Assembly: GCF_000219215.1 (NCBI RefSeq)
Contig: NC_015724.1
Span: 248,001 to 312,000 of the forward strand
Origin: Cupriavidus necator N-1
GTDB taxonomy: Bacteria; Pseudomonadota; Gammaproteobacteria; Burkholderiales; Burkholderiaceae
DNA: 64,000 nucleotides
Reading direction: 5' to 3'
The position numbers were made by a program, and so were the translations under genes. This document shows, in pieces, positions 56,897 through 64,000 of this stretch (positions are counted from its first letter, which is position 1; each line of letters begins with the position of its first letter). The notes under the pieces were generated by a model, which was given only the letters and a program-made list of their open reading frames with translations, was not told the origin of the DNA and did not search any database.

Positions 56897-57172
56897 TCAC
56901 GCGTCAACCGCTTTCGGCACCAGCTTGCGCAGGGCCTTCTGGTTGGTGTCGATGTAGGTTTGCATGCCGTCCAGCTCTACGGCCAGCTCATGGCCGAAGC
57001 ACGCAGCATCGGGCGAGACCTCAACCCGCTGGGCTGACTCGAATGCCGCCAGCACTTTGGTCCGGTCGACGTCGGCGCCCATCCAGCCGAATACTTTGAA
57101 AAACGTGTGCACCTTCTTACCGCGAGGCAGCAACTTGGCGGCGTGCTCCGCCGAAATCATGATCTTTGACAT
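56897..57172 (-). CDS. Small hypothetical protein, 91 aa
   Basis: MSKIMISAEHAAKLLPRGKK starts at 57172; no strong ribosome site is visible. It includes VHTFFKVFGWMGADVDRTKV and FGHELAVELDGMQTYIDTNQ. It resembles small plasmid/phage proteins but no function was recognised. Confidence 0.55.
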   Translation of the reverse strand: MSKIMISAEHAAKLLPRGKKVHTFFKVFGWMGADVDRTKVLAAFESAQRVEVSPDAACFGHELAVELDGMQTYIDTNQKALRKLVPKAVDA

Positions 57173-57324
57173 GGCTTGAAATGTGGAGGCTTGCGAGCGA
57201 GAGCCGGCAAGCGATTGGTAGGAAGAATGCTTATGCGTCTGTAAAGGTCGCCACTGCCCGCGCGCCTGATCGCGAGTCGAACCGCTCAGACTTGCCAGGC
57301 TCGTTCCGGTTTCGGTTCATGGCT

Positions 57325-57507
57325 TTACCTTGCGGCGACGATGTCCAGCACAAGATCGGCGATGTCCGAGACGCTTTCGCCGGTCGCATCCCATTTGGCC
57401 AACTCGGCCGCGTTCGTCTCGACGTATATGTAGGCTGCGGCGGGCACCTTGCGGAATTCGCGCAGCGCGTCGAGTTCGGCCTTCACAGCCATTGGAATAT
57501 GGTTCAT
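57325..57507 (-). CDS. Small hypothetical protein, 60 aa
   Basis: MNHIPMAVKAELDALREFRK starts at 57507. The remainder includes VPAAAYIYVETNAAELAKWD and SDIADLVLDIVAAR. Colinear with the operon. A GCCCC-TTGC-GGGGC hairpin lies about 40 bases upstream. Unrecognised. Confidence 0.5.
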   Translation of the reverse strand: MNHIPMAVKAELDALREFRKVPAAAYIYVETNAAELAKWDATGESVSDIADLVLDIVAAR

Positions 57508-57547
57508 GACTGAGCTCAGATTTGGTGGTCAGGAAAAGGAACGGCCA

Positions 57548-57561
57548 GCCCCTTGCGGGGC
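57548..57561 (-). promoter_or_regulatory. 5-bp GC hairpin upstream of the 60-aa gene
   Basis: GCCCC (57548-57552) and GGGGC (57557-57561) pair perfectly with a 4-base loop, between the SbcC-like stop and the 60-aa gene. It resembles the other intergenic hairpins of the operon. Confidence 0.5.
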
Positions 57562-57590
57562 CGACAGTGAATTGAAAAGGACGGCGATGA

Positions 57591-59918
57591 CTACGGCGCT
57601 ACAGCCAGCGAGGCCACGTCAATGGCGCCATCGGCTTCATCGACCAGGTCGGGGGTATGCGATATGAAAAACTCCCGCACATACCGGCCCTGACGCAGCA
57701 CCTCGCGCTTCATGCGCATGAACGCACGCTTGCGCTCTGGATCGAGCGGCCCGTCCGCCTCGTCGGTGAACAGCGTCTGAAACGACTGCCCGGAGTCCTG
57801 CGCCCGGTAGAGCGCAATCCCCCGCGTCAAGCACTCGTTGATCCAGATTTTCTGTCCCCCGGACATGACAGCGAAGTTCTTCGCGCTGTCACTCTCGGCG
57901 TCGTGCACCTCGATCTCGAACCCCTCGCGCTTGTCGCCGTTGGCCAGCGTCGTCTGTGTCTGGATCGCGATGGTGAATCGCGGCCCGTAGCAGGCGAGCA
58001 GCAGGTCATTGACGATGCGCGTGAGCGCCGGGCCGGCGTCATCGATGGACAACGCGATTACGCCATCGTTGCCCAACGCCTTCGCCAGCAGCTTCCATTG
58101 CGCGATTTCGTCGGAGAGCCGATCAGCCTTTCCCTGTACTGCAGGCAGACTGGACAGCACAGTCTCGACGCGCTCGCACTCGGTTGTCAGGCTGGTTTGC
58201 TGACGGATCAATGCTTCGATCCGCGCATCCAGCGCTACCACCGCCTCGCGGCTTTGGCGCAGACGAACGTCCATGGCGGCCAGCAGCCCGGTGACGTCTT
58301 CCGTCGCCAGCCCCGACAGCTCACGCTGCACGAGTGACAACTGCGAAGCGGCTTCGGCAAGATCCCGGTCGTGCCGAGCCGTGCTGGCAGCAGCCTCGCC
58401 CGTCAGGGCGGCAAGATCGCGCTCGGCTTGCGCCAGCCCTTCCTGCGCTACGTCCAGCATGGGCTTCTTTGCCGCAAGAGCAGTCAGCCGTTGCAATTCC
58501 TGCTGATCGCGGGCCAGGGCCGACTGCATGGCTGCCAGCGCGGCACGTTGGGCAGGCAGGAGGGCCACAGCTTCCGCCATTGGCTTCATCGCTTGCACCT
58601 TCGCCTGGTAGCTCGTCCGCAAGTCCTGCACAAGAATGACCTGTTCGGCCAACTTCCCCTTGGCGTCACGAGCTTGCGCGAGTAGCGGGCAGGTAGCGTG
58701 CATCGGATCGGCCCGGCATGGCACCGTTTCGATCACGTCGGCCTGGCCCTTGAGCGAGGTGGCAAACAGCGCCGCTGACTTGCCACGGGCTTCCAACCCC
58801 TGCAACTCGGTGGACAGTGCAGCGTGCTGCGTATGCTGCGCCTCCAGCCGGCCGACGGCCTGCTGTTGCGTGGCAAACTCGCCCTGCTTCTGGCCAATGG
58901 CCATCTGCAACACGTCACGCTGCTCGGCGGCCGCGAGAATCGCCGGCCCTTCGGCCAGCACCAGCTTGCGGCTGGCGATCAATTGCTCCAGCTCCCGGCG
59001 CCGCGTGGCGCTGCGGGCGGCCAGAGCACGCTGGTCAGCTTCCAACTGCCGCCGGCGCGCTCCCAGTTCCGTTTCCCGTTGCCTGAGTTCGCGCAGACGC
59101 GCCTCGGTCGCCGCGCTTGCACTTTGCTTGGCCGCCAGCGTCGCGCGCTCCTGGAGGAGCTTCGCGCCATCGGCAGTTTGCCCGTCCCGGTCACGCCGGG
59201 CCACAGCCAGGGCCGCGTCGGTCTGATCGATTTCCCGGCCCAACCGAGCGGCCCGCTCGCGCTGGGCGGACAAGCCTACCAATTCGCGCTGCAAAGCGTC
59301 CAGATGCCTCACCAACCCCTTCGACACCTCGCCAGCCTTTGCCGACAGGTCTCGCAGGTGGTCGATGCCAAGCAGCTCGGCCAGCAGCTTCTTGATCTCG
59401 CTGGCCTGGTAGCTGGCGATCGGGCGCCGGTTCTGCGCCGAAAACACGCTGGTGAAGAAGGCTTCGGGGGATCCCATCACCGCCTCGATGCAGCGGTTGT
59501 AGGTATCGGCCTTGCCATCCGACAGCGTGCCGTCGGGTAGCTGCAGCGGTACCCAGTCGCCGTTTGCACCCCTCTCGAACAGGTAATACTCGGCCTTACG
59601 GCTCTTGCCCGGGTTGCGGAACGCGAACGCCGATCGGTACTGCTTGCCGGCGTGCTCCCATTCCAGATCCTTCTCGCCACGGGTGCCACAGAGGTGATCC
59701 CAGTAGGAGAAGGCGTCCGCGGACATTTTCGAGGCGTGGCTGGGCATGATCGGATACGGATGGAGGTTATCCATCAGCGTCGTCTTGCCGGCACCATTGG
59801 GGCCGACCAGTGCGATCAGGCCGGGCGGCAGAGTAGTCAGGTCCAACGTCACGCTGTCACGGCGCATGCCATCGCGCACGCCATGAAAGCCCGCAAGGGT
59901 CAGCTTCAATGGGCGCAT
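57591..59918 (-). CDS. SbcC/Rad50-like SMC-type ATPase
   Basis: 775 residues. Walker A GPNGAGKTT (39-47) in LIALVGPNGAGKTTLMDNLH, an early EAFFTSVFSAQN block as in SbcC (Q-loop), two long coiled-coil arms (about 200-390 and 420-610), then signature AVMSGGQKIWINE, Walker B LFTDEADGPLDPERK and the switch region FFISHTPDL. Midway, where Rad50 has CxxC, this protein has CRADPMHATC (401-410), a Cys-x8-Cys that may be an alternative zinc hook. The start overlaps the preceding gene by 13 bases. It likely works with the phosphoesterase encoded one gene upstream, as SbcC with SbcD. Confidence 0.85.
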   Translation of the reverse strand: MRPLKLTLAGFHGVRDGMRRDSVTLDLTTLPPGLIALVGPNGAGKTTLMDNLHPYPIMPSHASKMSADAFSYWDHLCGTRGEKDLEWEHAGKQYRSAFAFRNPGKSRKAEYYLFERGANGDWVPLQLPDGTLSDGKADTYNRCIEAVMGSPEAFFTSVFSAQNRRPIASYQASEIKKLLAELLGIDHLRDLSAKAGEVSKGLVRHLDALQRELVGLSAQRERAARLGREIDQTDAALAVARRDRDGQTADGAKLLQERATLAAKQSASAATEARLRELRQRETELGARRRQLEADQRALAARSATRRRELEQLIASRKLVLAEGPAILAAAEQRDVLQMAIGQKQGEFATQQQAVGRLEAQHTQHAALSTELQGLEARGKSAALFATSLKGQADVIETVPCRADPMHATCPLLAQARDAKGKLAEQVILVQDLRTSYQAKVQAMKPMAEAVALLPAQRAALAAMQSALARDQQELQRLTALAAKKPMLDVAQEGLAQAERDLAALTGEAAASTARHDRDLAEAASQLSLVQRELSGLATEDVTGLLAAMDVRLRQSREAVVALDARIEALIRQQTSLTTECERVETVLSSLPAVQGKADRLSDEIAQWKLLAKALGNDGVIALSIDDAGPALTRIVNDLLLACYGPRFTIAIQTQTTLANGDKREGFEIEVHDAESDSAKNFAVMSGGQKIWINECLTRGIALYRAQDSGQSFQTLFTDEADGPLDPERKRAFMRMKREVLRQGRYVREFFISHTPDLVDEADGAIDVASLAVAP

Positions 59919-60424
59919 TCGGATACCTCCACGCCAGTCATCGAGGCCAGGTAGTCGCCGGGCAGTTCCATCACATCGCCGTCATAGGAGGGCATGTCAG
60001 GGACAATTGCCGGCTCGTCCCGCTCGGGCAGCCCGGCCAGCGCGCGCTCCAGGGAGCGCACGACGGCCGCGAACTGCTGGCGGGCGAGCGCGATCACGTC
60101 AGGCCATGCAGTGCAGCCTGACAGCGCCTTGAGTTCCAGCGCGCTCCACTGACTGGCATAGCCATGGGAGAACGACCAGAGCAGGTTCTGCATTTCCAGC
60201 GAGGGCGTGACCTCATACCAGTGCTGGTCATCGGCGGCGTGCACCGCGAGGACCAGCAGATGATCGCGCTGCGCAATCACCGCGCCGCGCCCAGTTCCGA
60301 ACGGCTGGAACTGGGTACTGCGGGTGAAGCCGTGCGCATCCGCCAGGCGCGCGGCCAGTGTGGGCGCGGCCAGTGCGGTTTGAAACGTATGGGCCCAGTC
60401 GGGGCCGGCAGGGTAAAGCATCAT
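59906..60424 (-). CDS. Hypothetical protein, 172 aa, between SbcD- and SbcC-like genes
   Basis: Start MMLYPAGPDWAHTFQ at 60424 after GGAG; that ribosome site lies in a 7-bp hairpin (60428-60450). The chain has GFTRSTQFQPFGTGRGAVIA, DQHWYEVTPSLEMQNLLWSF and LARQQFAAVVRSLERALAGL. No family was recognised. Its stop overlaps the ATPase start by 13 bases, so translation is coupled and it may be a small subunit of the complex. Confidence 0.65.
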   Translation of the reverse strand: MMLYPAGPDWAHTFQTALAAPTLAARLADAHGFTRSTQFQPFGTGRGAVIAQRDHLLVLAVHAADDQHWYEVTPSLEMQNLLWSFSHGYASQWSALELKALSGCTAWPDVIALARQQFAAVVRSLERALAGLPERDEPAIVPDMPSYDGDVMELPGDYLASMTGVEVSECAH

Positions 60425-60427
60425 GGT

Positions 60428-60450
60428 GCACTCCAAGGTGGACGGAGTGC
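60428..60450 (-). promoter_or_regulatory. Hairpin sequestering the ribosome site of the 172-aa gene
   Basis: GCACTCC (60428-60434) and GGAGTGC (60444-60450) are perfectly complementary. On the mRNA the second arm of the hairpin is the GGAGTGC that contains the ribosome site, 3 bases from the start at 60424. The structure would limit initiation until opened. Confidence 0.65.
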
Positions 60451-60584
60451 GTTCCCGGACGGGATGCACCCGTCAGGGGTCAAAGGGATGAAACAACTTT
60501 CGATGCGTCCGAGGGACGCGGGTGAAACCTTGTTTCGACAGCCCCACAGGGCTCTCGGAACATGGCTTTGGCCAGGTTCAAGGG

Positions 60585-62006
60585 TTAGGCGGCAGCTTCC
60601 GCAAACAGGTCGTCGGTGAGCCAGTCCATCGCCGGTGGCGGTGCGCTCGGCTTCACGATGACAGGCGCGGGGGCCTCGACTGGCGCCGGCGTTGCCTCTA
60701 TCACGAACTCCGGTGACATCGACGGCGCGGCGAGCGCCGCGACTTCTGAAGTACCCTCGCGATCCAGCTGCTGCAGTAGCTGGTCCGCGATGGCCTGCGG
60801 CTCGGCGTGCTCCAGCATCGAAAGACGATCCAACAACGGGTTGGTGTCGACGTGCGTCAACTCGCCCCATCGCGTGATCTTCTCCGACAAACTGGTGGCG
60901 CGGCTGATGCCCTCGGCACGGCTGCGCACGGCGGGCAGGACCCGGCCTTCCAGCTTCACCTCGGCCGCCTTGGCAAACAAAACGCCGATGGCGTCTCGAT
61001 CGACGGCCTGACGGTGTTCTTCGTCGACCACCCAGCGGATGCGAACGAACTTGTCGGTCGCACTCGCGGCGACACGGGCCAGCTCGTCCATGTCAGGCGG
61101 GGAGTTGAAGTCGATGCACAGCGTCTCGCGGGCGGGCGTCACAACCGGGGTTGTTTCAGCCAGTCCCGGAGCGACGCGCCATTGCAGGTAGGTCTTGTCG
61201 CCAATCTCGCCGTAGTGGAAGCGTCCGATCGAGCCCGGATACGCCACCAACCGACCCTCGCGGTCCCATTGCTGGGCGCGGTGGATATGGCCGAGCATGA
61301 AGCCGTCGCAATGCGCGTCGAACAGCGCCCCAATGGTGAATTCGTGATCGAATCCGGCCATCGGCACGCCATGCTCGGTCTGGCAGCCGTTGACGGTGCC
61401 ATGCGAAATACCCATGGTGCGGATGCCCCGTGCGCGAAACGATCGATTCACGGTGCCAGCCGCGTGCAGGTAGGCGGACAGATGGTCGCCGACTGCGGTT
61501 GCAGCCTCCGTTGCCCCTACTGCCGCCGCGAGCATCGCCTTGTTGACGGTGGGCACGCAAGTGAAAATCACCTCCGGCGATTCGTCAGCCAGCAACGCCT
61601 CGATCTCGACTGGCGTGAACAGCGCGCCCGATGATGCGATGAACACCCCGTCGCGCAGCGCCACCTGGTGGATGCGGTCAGCGATGTAGACCGGAAAGCG
61701 ACTGCCAACGAGGCGAAACAGATCCAGTGTGCCGGGCGGCTCGTGACTGAACGTGCCTTGCAGCATCACCACGGGCATGTGCCCGGAAAGCTGGCGGATA
61801 CGCTCGGCCAGCACACGCAGCGCCGGGGTATGGGCGTCCAGGCGATGATCGGTCGAGTCGCCCGAAACGATGCCTACCCGGCTGCCTACGGCGATCGCGT
61901 GCTCGACGGCAAAGCCGAAACAGCGATCCGCTTCAGCCAGATGGCCGGTCGAATAGTGCAAATCAGAAAAGTGAGCCAGCAGCAGGCTCTCAGCTGCCTT
62001 GAGCAT
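60585..62006 (-). CDS. SbcD-like metallophosphoesterase (calcineurin-like nuclease)
   Basis: 473 residues, start MLKAAESLLLAHFSDLHYST at 62006 after GGAG. Motif I LAHFSDLHYS, motif II VGIVSGDSTDHR, motif IV-V MGISHGTVNG and FMLGHIHRAQQWD are present. The usual GNHD motif reads VVMLQGTFSHEPPG, so the Asn is changed, which may alter activity. A helical and Pro/Ala-rich C-terminal part (about 300-473) ends in MDWLTDDLFAEAAA. It should be the nuclease partner of the SbcC-like ATPase. Confidence 0.82.
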   Translation of the reverse strand: MLKAAESLLLAHFSDLHYSTGHLAEADRCFGFAVEHAIAVGSRVGIVSGDSTDHRLDAHTPALRVLAERIRQLSGHMPVVMLQGTFSHEPPGTLDLFRLVGSRFPVYIADRIHQVALRDGVFIASSGALFTPVEIEALLADESPEVIFTCVPTVNKAMLAAAVGATEAATAVGDHLSAYLHAAGTVNRSFRARGIRTMGISHGTVNGCQTEHGVPMAGFDHEFTIGALFDAHCDGFMLGHIHRAQQWDREGRLVAYPGSIGRFHYGEIGDKTYLQWRVAPGLAETTPVVTPARETLCIDFNSPPDMDELARVAASATDKFVRIRWVVDEEHRQAVDRDAIGVLFAKAAEVKLEGRVLPAVRSRAEGISRATSLSEKITRWGELTHVDTNPLLDRLSMLEHAEPQAIADQLLQQLDREGTSEVAALAAPSMSPEFVIEATPAPVEAPAPVIVKPSAPPPAMDWLTDDLFAEAAA

Positions 62007-62106
62007 GATGTGAATCTCCAATGGGATGTGCGCCAGAAGCGGCGCGGGGAAGGGATGGTTGCGGCCCGGAGCGGCCACAGGTGAAAGGAATTGAGGAAAC
62101 GCAAAC

Positions 62107-62133
62107 GTGAACGGCGCATTGCACGCCGTTCAC
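62107..62133 (-). terminator. Perfect 10-bp intergenic hairpin upstream of the SbcD-like gene
   Basis: GTGAACGGCG (62107-62116) and CGCCGTTCAC (62124-62133) pair over their full length with a 7-base loop. On the minus strand it is followed by GTTTGCGTTTCC, only partly U-rich, so it may be a partial terminator or processing site within the operon. A smaller GGCC/GGCC hairpin lies at 62063-62076. Confidence 0.6.
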
Positions 62134-62145
62134 CTTGTTACGCCG

Positions 62146-63477
62146 TTAGACAGAAGCCGACGCCTCGCGCACGCGGGCTCGTACCTGCTCCCGGAAGGCC
62201 ATCGGATTGGCCAGCGCGATCTGCATCTCGCCGATCATCCTGTCGACGTCCTTGGGCCGCTTGGTCCAGCCTTGGCCGTATTCGATTCGCGCAAAGGCCA
62301 GCAGGTCCATCTTGTCCTGCCCCTTCGCCATGTCAAGACGAGCGGCCAGATCAGCTAGCACGCTTTCACGGTCGTCGGGATCAACTTCGGAGGACATCGG
62401 TCCAGCATGCGACACCGGCGCAACGATCGGTGCCGGTTCAGGTGCCAACGTCATCGCGGAGATGTCGGCTACCGGCGACGCCGGCGGCGCAGCGGTTGCG
62501 GACATTGCCGAGTTTGTGCCTTCGAGCAAGGTGACCGCGTGGCTTGCAGCGTCCAGCGCCGGGGCCATCTGGTCAGCGCCATCCAGCAGCGCGCCCATGT
62601 CGATTTCCGCGTCCAGCATTGTGAGCATCTGTTCCTGCCGCATGGGCAGGCCATCGTCACCGATGCGGGTAATCTCGACCGCCTTCTTCGAGAGCCAGAA
62701 CTGCAGGCCGGCCATGCGGCCGCCCCGCGCCAACGCCACCGTCTGCATTGCGGCATACGCCTTCTGCAACACGTAGATGGAATTGGTCGGCAACTCGATC
62801 AGGCCGAGGCCCTTGATTTCGGGAACGCAAAAGAGGAAGTTCGCGCTCAGGTTGCACTTGCGTTCCTGGTACTGCGGACACTGGTGCGGATCGCAGACGC
62901 CGTCGGCAATGGCGTCGTCCTGGCGCAGGATGATGGTACGTCCGCCGAAGAGGCGCTTGGCGCGCTGAGCGCGCTGATCAACTTCCGGCGCAGCATACAT
63001 CTTGCAATACCGCTTTCCGTCGGTGCCATACTCGGAGAAATACTGCAGACCACGTGTGCCCCATACCTTCAACTGGTTTGGCATGTTGGCCAGCCAGTCG
63101 TCGAAGGCGAAGATGACCGGGAAGCGCCAGAGCTTCAGGCCATCGCCGCGATCCTCGCCGTACTTCTGGAGGATTTCGTCGGCAGTGGCCGGATTGGTGA
63201 AGTCCGAAGACCGGCAGGTGAACCAAGCCGTGTTCTTCGGCACCAGGGCGTTGCGCAGTTTGGTTTTGCGTTCGATCTCGTCGCCGATAGCCTCGAACGA
63301 GTCGCCGCGGGCGAGACCGGCGTCGTGGATCTTGACCGCCTGCTCGTTCTCCTTGGCCTTCTTCGTGAGCACCTTGATGCCCGGTCGAATCTTGCCAATG
63401 ATGGGTGGCCGCGCGGGCCGTTCCTCGATCAGGCTGCGAGGCTGGTTGAAGTCGGTGTAGCCAATAGCTCGTTGCAT
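62146..63477 (-). CDS. Cys-cluster protein resembling phage gp3-type recombination directionality factors
   Basis: 443 residues, start MQRAIGYTDFNQPRSLIEER at 63477 after TAGGAG. The central block CDPHQCPQYQERKC with FLFCVPEIKGLGLIELPTNS (about 195-240) resembles, from memory, the CP...C...LP...G....TTS pattern of phiC31 gp3-like proteins often annotated as hydrolase or metal-binding protein. The four Cys and a His suggest a metal site. The C-terminus has a Pro/Ala-rich linker and a helical end. The N-terminal half includes RPPIIGKIRPGIKVLTKKAK and AWFTCRSSDFTNPATADEI. The exact role is unknown; a recombination or DNA-binding role is inferred. Confidence 0.6.
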   Translation of the reverse strand: MQRAIGYTDFNQPRSLIEERPARPPIIGKIRPGIKVLTKKAKENEQAVKIHDAGLARGDSFEAIGDEIERKTKLRNALVPKNTAWFTCRSSDFTNPATADEILQKYGEDRGDGLKLWRFPVIFAFDDWLANMPNQLKVWGTRGLQYFSEYGTDGKRYCKMYAAPEVDQRAQRAKRLFGGRTIILRQDDAIADGVCDPHQCPQYQERKCNLSANFLFCVPEIKGLGLIELPTNSIYVLQKAYAAMQTVALARGGRMAGLQFWLSKKAVEITRIGDDGLPMRQEQMLTMLDAEIDMGALLDGADQMAPALDAASHAVTLLEGTNSAMSATAAPPASPVADISAMTLAPEPAPIVAPVSHAGPMSSEVDPDDRESVLADLAARLDMAKGQDKMDLLAFARIEYGQGWTKRPKDVDRMIGEMQIALANPMAFREQVRARVREASASV

Positions 63478-63752
63478 GGTGCGTTGCTCCTACGTTCAAG
63501 AAGGTATTGAACGACGGCGACGCGGATGGACGCAGCATGCTCCCGAAGGCGCAGGGCTATGTCGGCCCCGCGCTGGGTCGTTACGTCGGAAAGGAACGCC
63601 GCTCGGGCGGGTTCCGCTAGACCGGCCACATGGGCCGCTTCACACAAATTTAGCCACGCATTCGGCAGCCCGACGTAGTCGGGCCGGCGGCGGGCCAGCG
63701 TAGCCGCAATCGCGGCACGAATCTCGGAGTTCTGATCGATAGCAGACAGCAT
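63429..63752 (-). CDS. Hypothetical protein, 107 aa, first gene of the operon
   Basis: Start MLSAIDQNSEIRAAIAATLA at 63752 after AGGAG; it overlaps the next gene by 49 bases. The protein is helical (RRRPDYVGLPNAWLNLCEAA, LREHAASIRVAVVQYLLER). No family recognised. It begins 30 bases after an intrinsic terminator, so its expression is probably controlled by read-through. Confidence 0.65.
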   Translation of the reverse strand: MLSAIDQNSEIRAAIAATLARRRPDYVGLPNAWLNLCEAAHVAGLAEPARAAFLSDVTTQRGADIALRLREHAASIRVAVVQYLLERRSNAPCNELLATPTSTSLAA

Positions 63753-63783
63753 GGCTAAGCTCCTGTTCGAGGGTTCCTACAAA

Positions 63784-63819
63784 CAAAAAAAGCCCGCTCC
63801 GGCATTGCGGAAGCGAGCT
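63784..63819 (-). terminator. Intrinsic terminator in the operon leader (attenuator candidate)
   Basis: On the minus strand AGCTCGCTTC pairs with GGAGCGGGCT (10 bp including two G-U pairs) and is followed by seven T. It ends about 32 bases before the first start codon at 63752, so most transcripts would stop before the operon. Confidence 0.8.
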
Positions 63820-63840
63820 TGTTCGCAGGAAAACCCGTTG

Positions 63841-63946
63841 CCACGCCCCTTCCGGGGGCGTGGCGAACGGGGAGCAGTGCGCACAACGCGCATAGCTCTA
63901 TGTGAGGACGCAAAGTCGTCCTCGTGCAGCAGGGTTCACGCTGCAC
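63841..63946 (-). ncRNA. Structured leader or small RNA with consecutive hairpins
   Basis: Four perfect stems line up before the terminator: GTGCAGC/GCTGCAC (63924-63946), GAGGACG/CGTCCTC (63904-63923), TGCGC/GCGCA (63878-63892) and CCACGCCCC/GGGGCGTGG (63841-63863). With the terminator hairpin the minus-strand transcript would be almost wholly folded. It could be a regulatory leader or an independent small RNA. No known riboswitch pattern was recognised; the promoter is not defined. Confidence 0.5.
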
Positions 63947-64000
63947 TTCGGCCCATTTAGAACACGGAGTTCACCGCAGGATCACGGATCAGCCGACGAC

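Noticed and set aside
54851..59918. Canonical Dnd phosphorothioation system
   Set aside because: Only a DndC-like protein is present; DndB, DndE and a cysteine desulfurase are absent and the ATPase looks like SbcC rather than DndD.
63784..63946. Type III toxin-antitoxin RNA repeats or a CRISPR array
   Set aside because: The stems differ in sequence and length, there are no direct repeats with spacers and no ToxN or Cas gene nearby.

Overview
The window is GC-rich, densely coded DNA from a Gram-negative beta-proteobacterium of the Burkholderiales, most likely Cupriavidus or Ralstonia. The evidence is the many Burkholderiales-type trimeric porins, several Bug-type (TctC) solute receptors, homodimeric AceE, H-NS of the short TWSGRGRTPAWL type, and an ImuA-ImuB-DnaE2 mutasome. 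Duplicated nucleoid proteins, a second RpoD-like sigma factor, transposon fragments and plasmid/phage-like genes suggest a megaplasmid or a large island rather than core chromosome. This placement is inferred from gene content only.

Region 1 (1-29.9 kb) is catabolic and transport DNA. A GntR regulator, a TTG-start porin, an MFS permease and the edge of a citryl-CoA lyase-like gene share two near-identical operators, and an orphan pyruvate dehydrogenase E1 (aceE) follows. From 6.9 to 9.2 kb there are only broken genes (Bug receptor, OsmC, MlaA, an unknown). From 9.5 to 27.6 kb lies a mosaic of three Bug receptors, three porins, three amidohydrolases, a CHMI-like isomerase, an intradiol dioxygenase, a zinc-free alcohol dehydrogenase, a cupin, two LysR regulators and one LacI regulator. 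Together they look like uptake and degradation of one or more aromatic or cyclic-amide compounds; the substrate cannot be read from the sequence. A truncated porin and a frameshifted TonB-dependent receptor end the region.

Region 2 (30-37.2 kb) holds an IS5 fragment, two diverged copies of a module (histone H1-like gene, tRNA-like gene with CAU anticodon, 124-aa unknown gene), a cold-shock protein, a frameshifted RpoD paralogue, a SNF2 fragment and H-NS.

Region 3 (37.5-49.3 kb) is a DNA-repair island: LigD, Ku and a MerR-TPR protein in one operon, a broken DUF2188 gene, a variant SRAP (abasic-site) protein, a DUF3268 zinc-finger protein, and a LexA-boxed imuA-imuB-dnaE2 operon.

Region 4 (49.3-64 kb) starts with a NYN nuclease fused to an MbcA/ParS-like C-terminus, a broken IS, a DUF6884 protein, a degenerate tyrosine recombinase and a tailed HU protein. 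It ends with a minus-strand operon of about 9 kb. That operon encodes a 107-aa protein, a Cys-cluster protein resembling phage gp3-type factors, an SbcD-like phosphoesterase, a 172-aa protein, an SbcC-like ATPase with an unusual hook, three small proteins and a DndC-like PP-loop enzyme. It is preceded by a multi-hairpin leader ending in an intrinsic terminator and has hairpins in most of its gaps. It is the best candidate here for an undescribed system.
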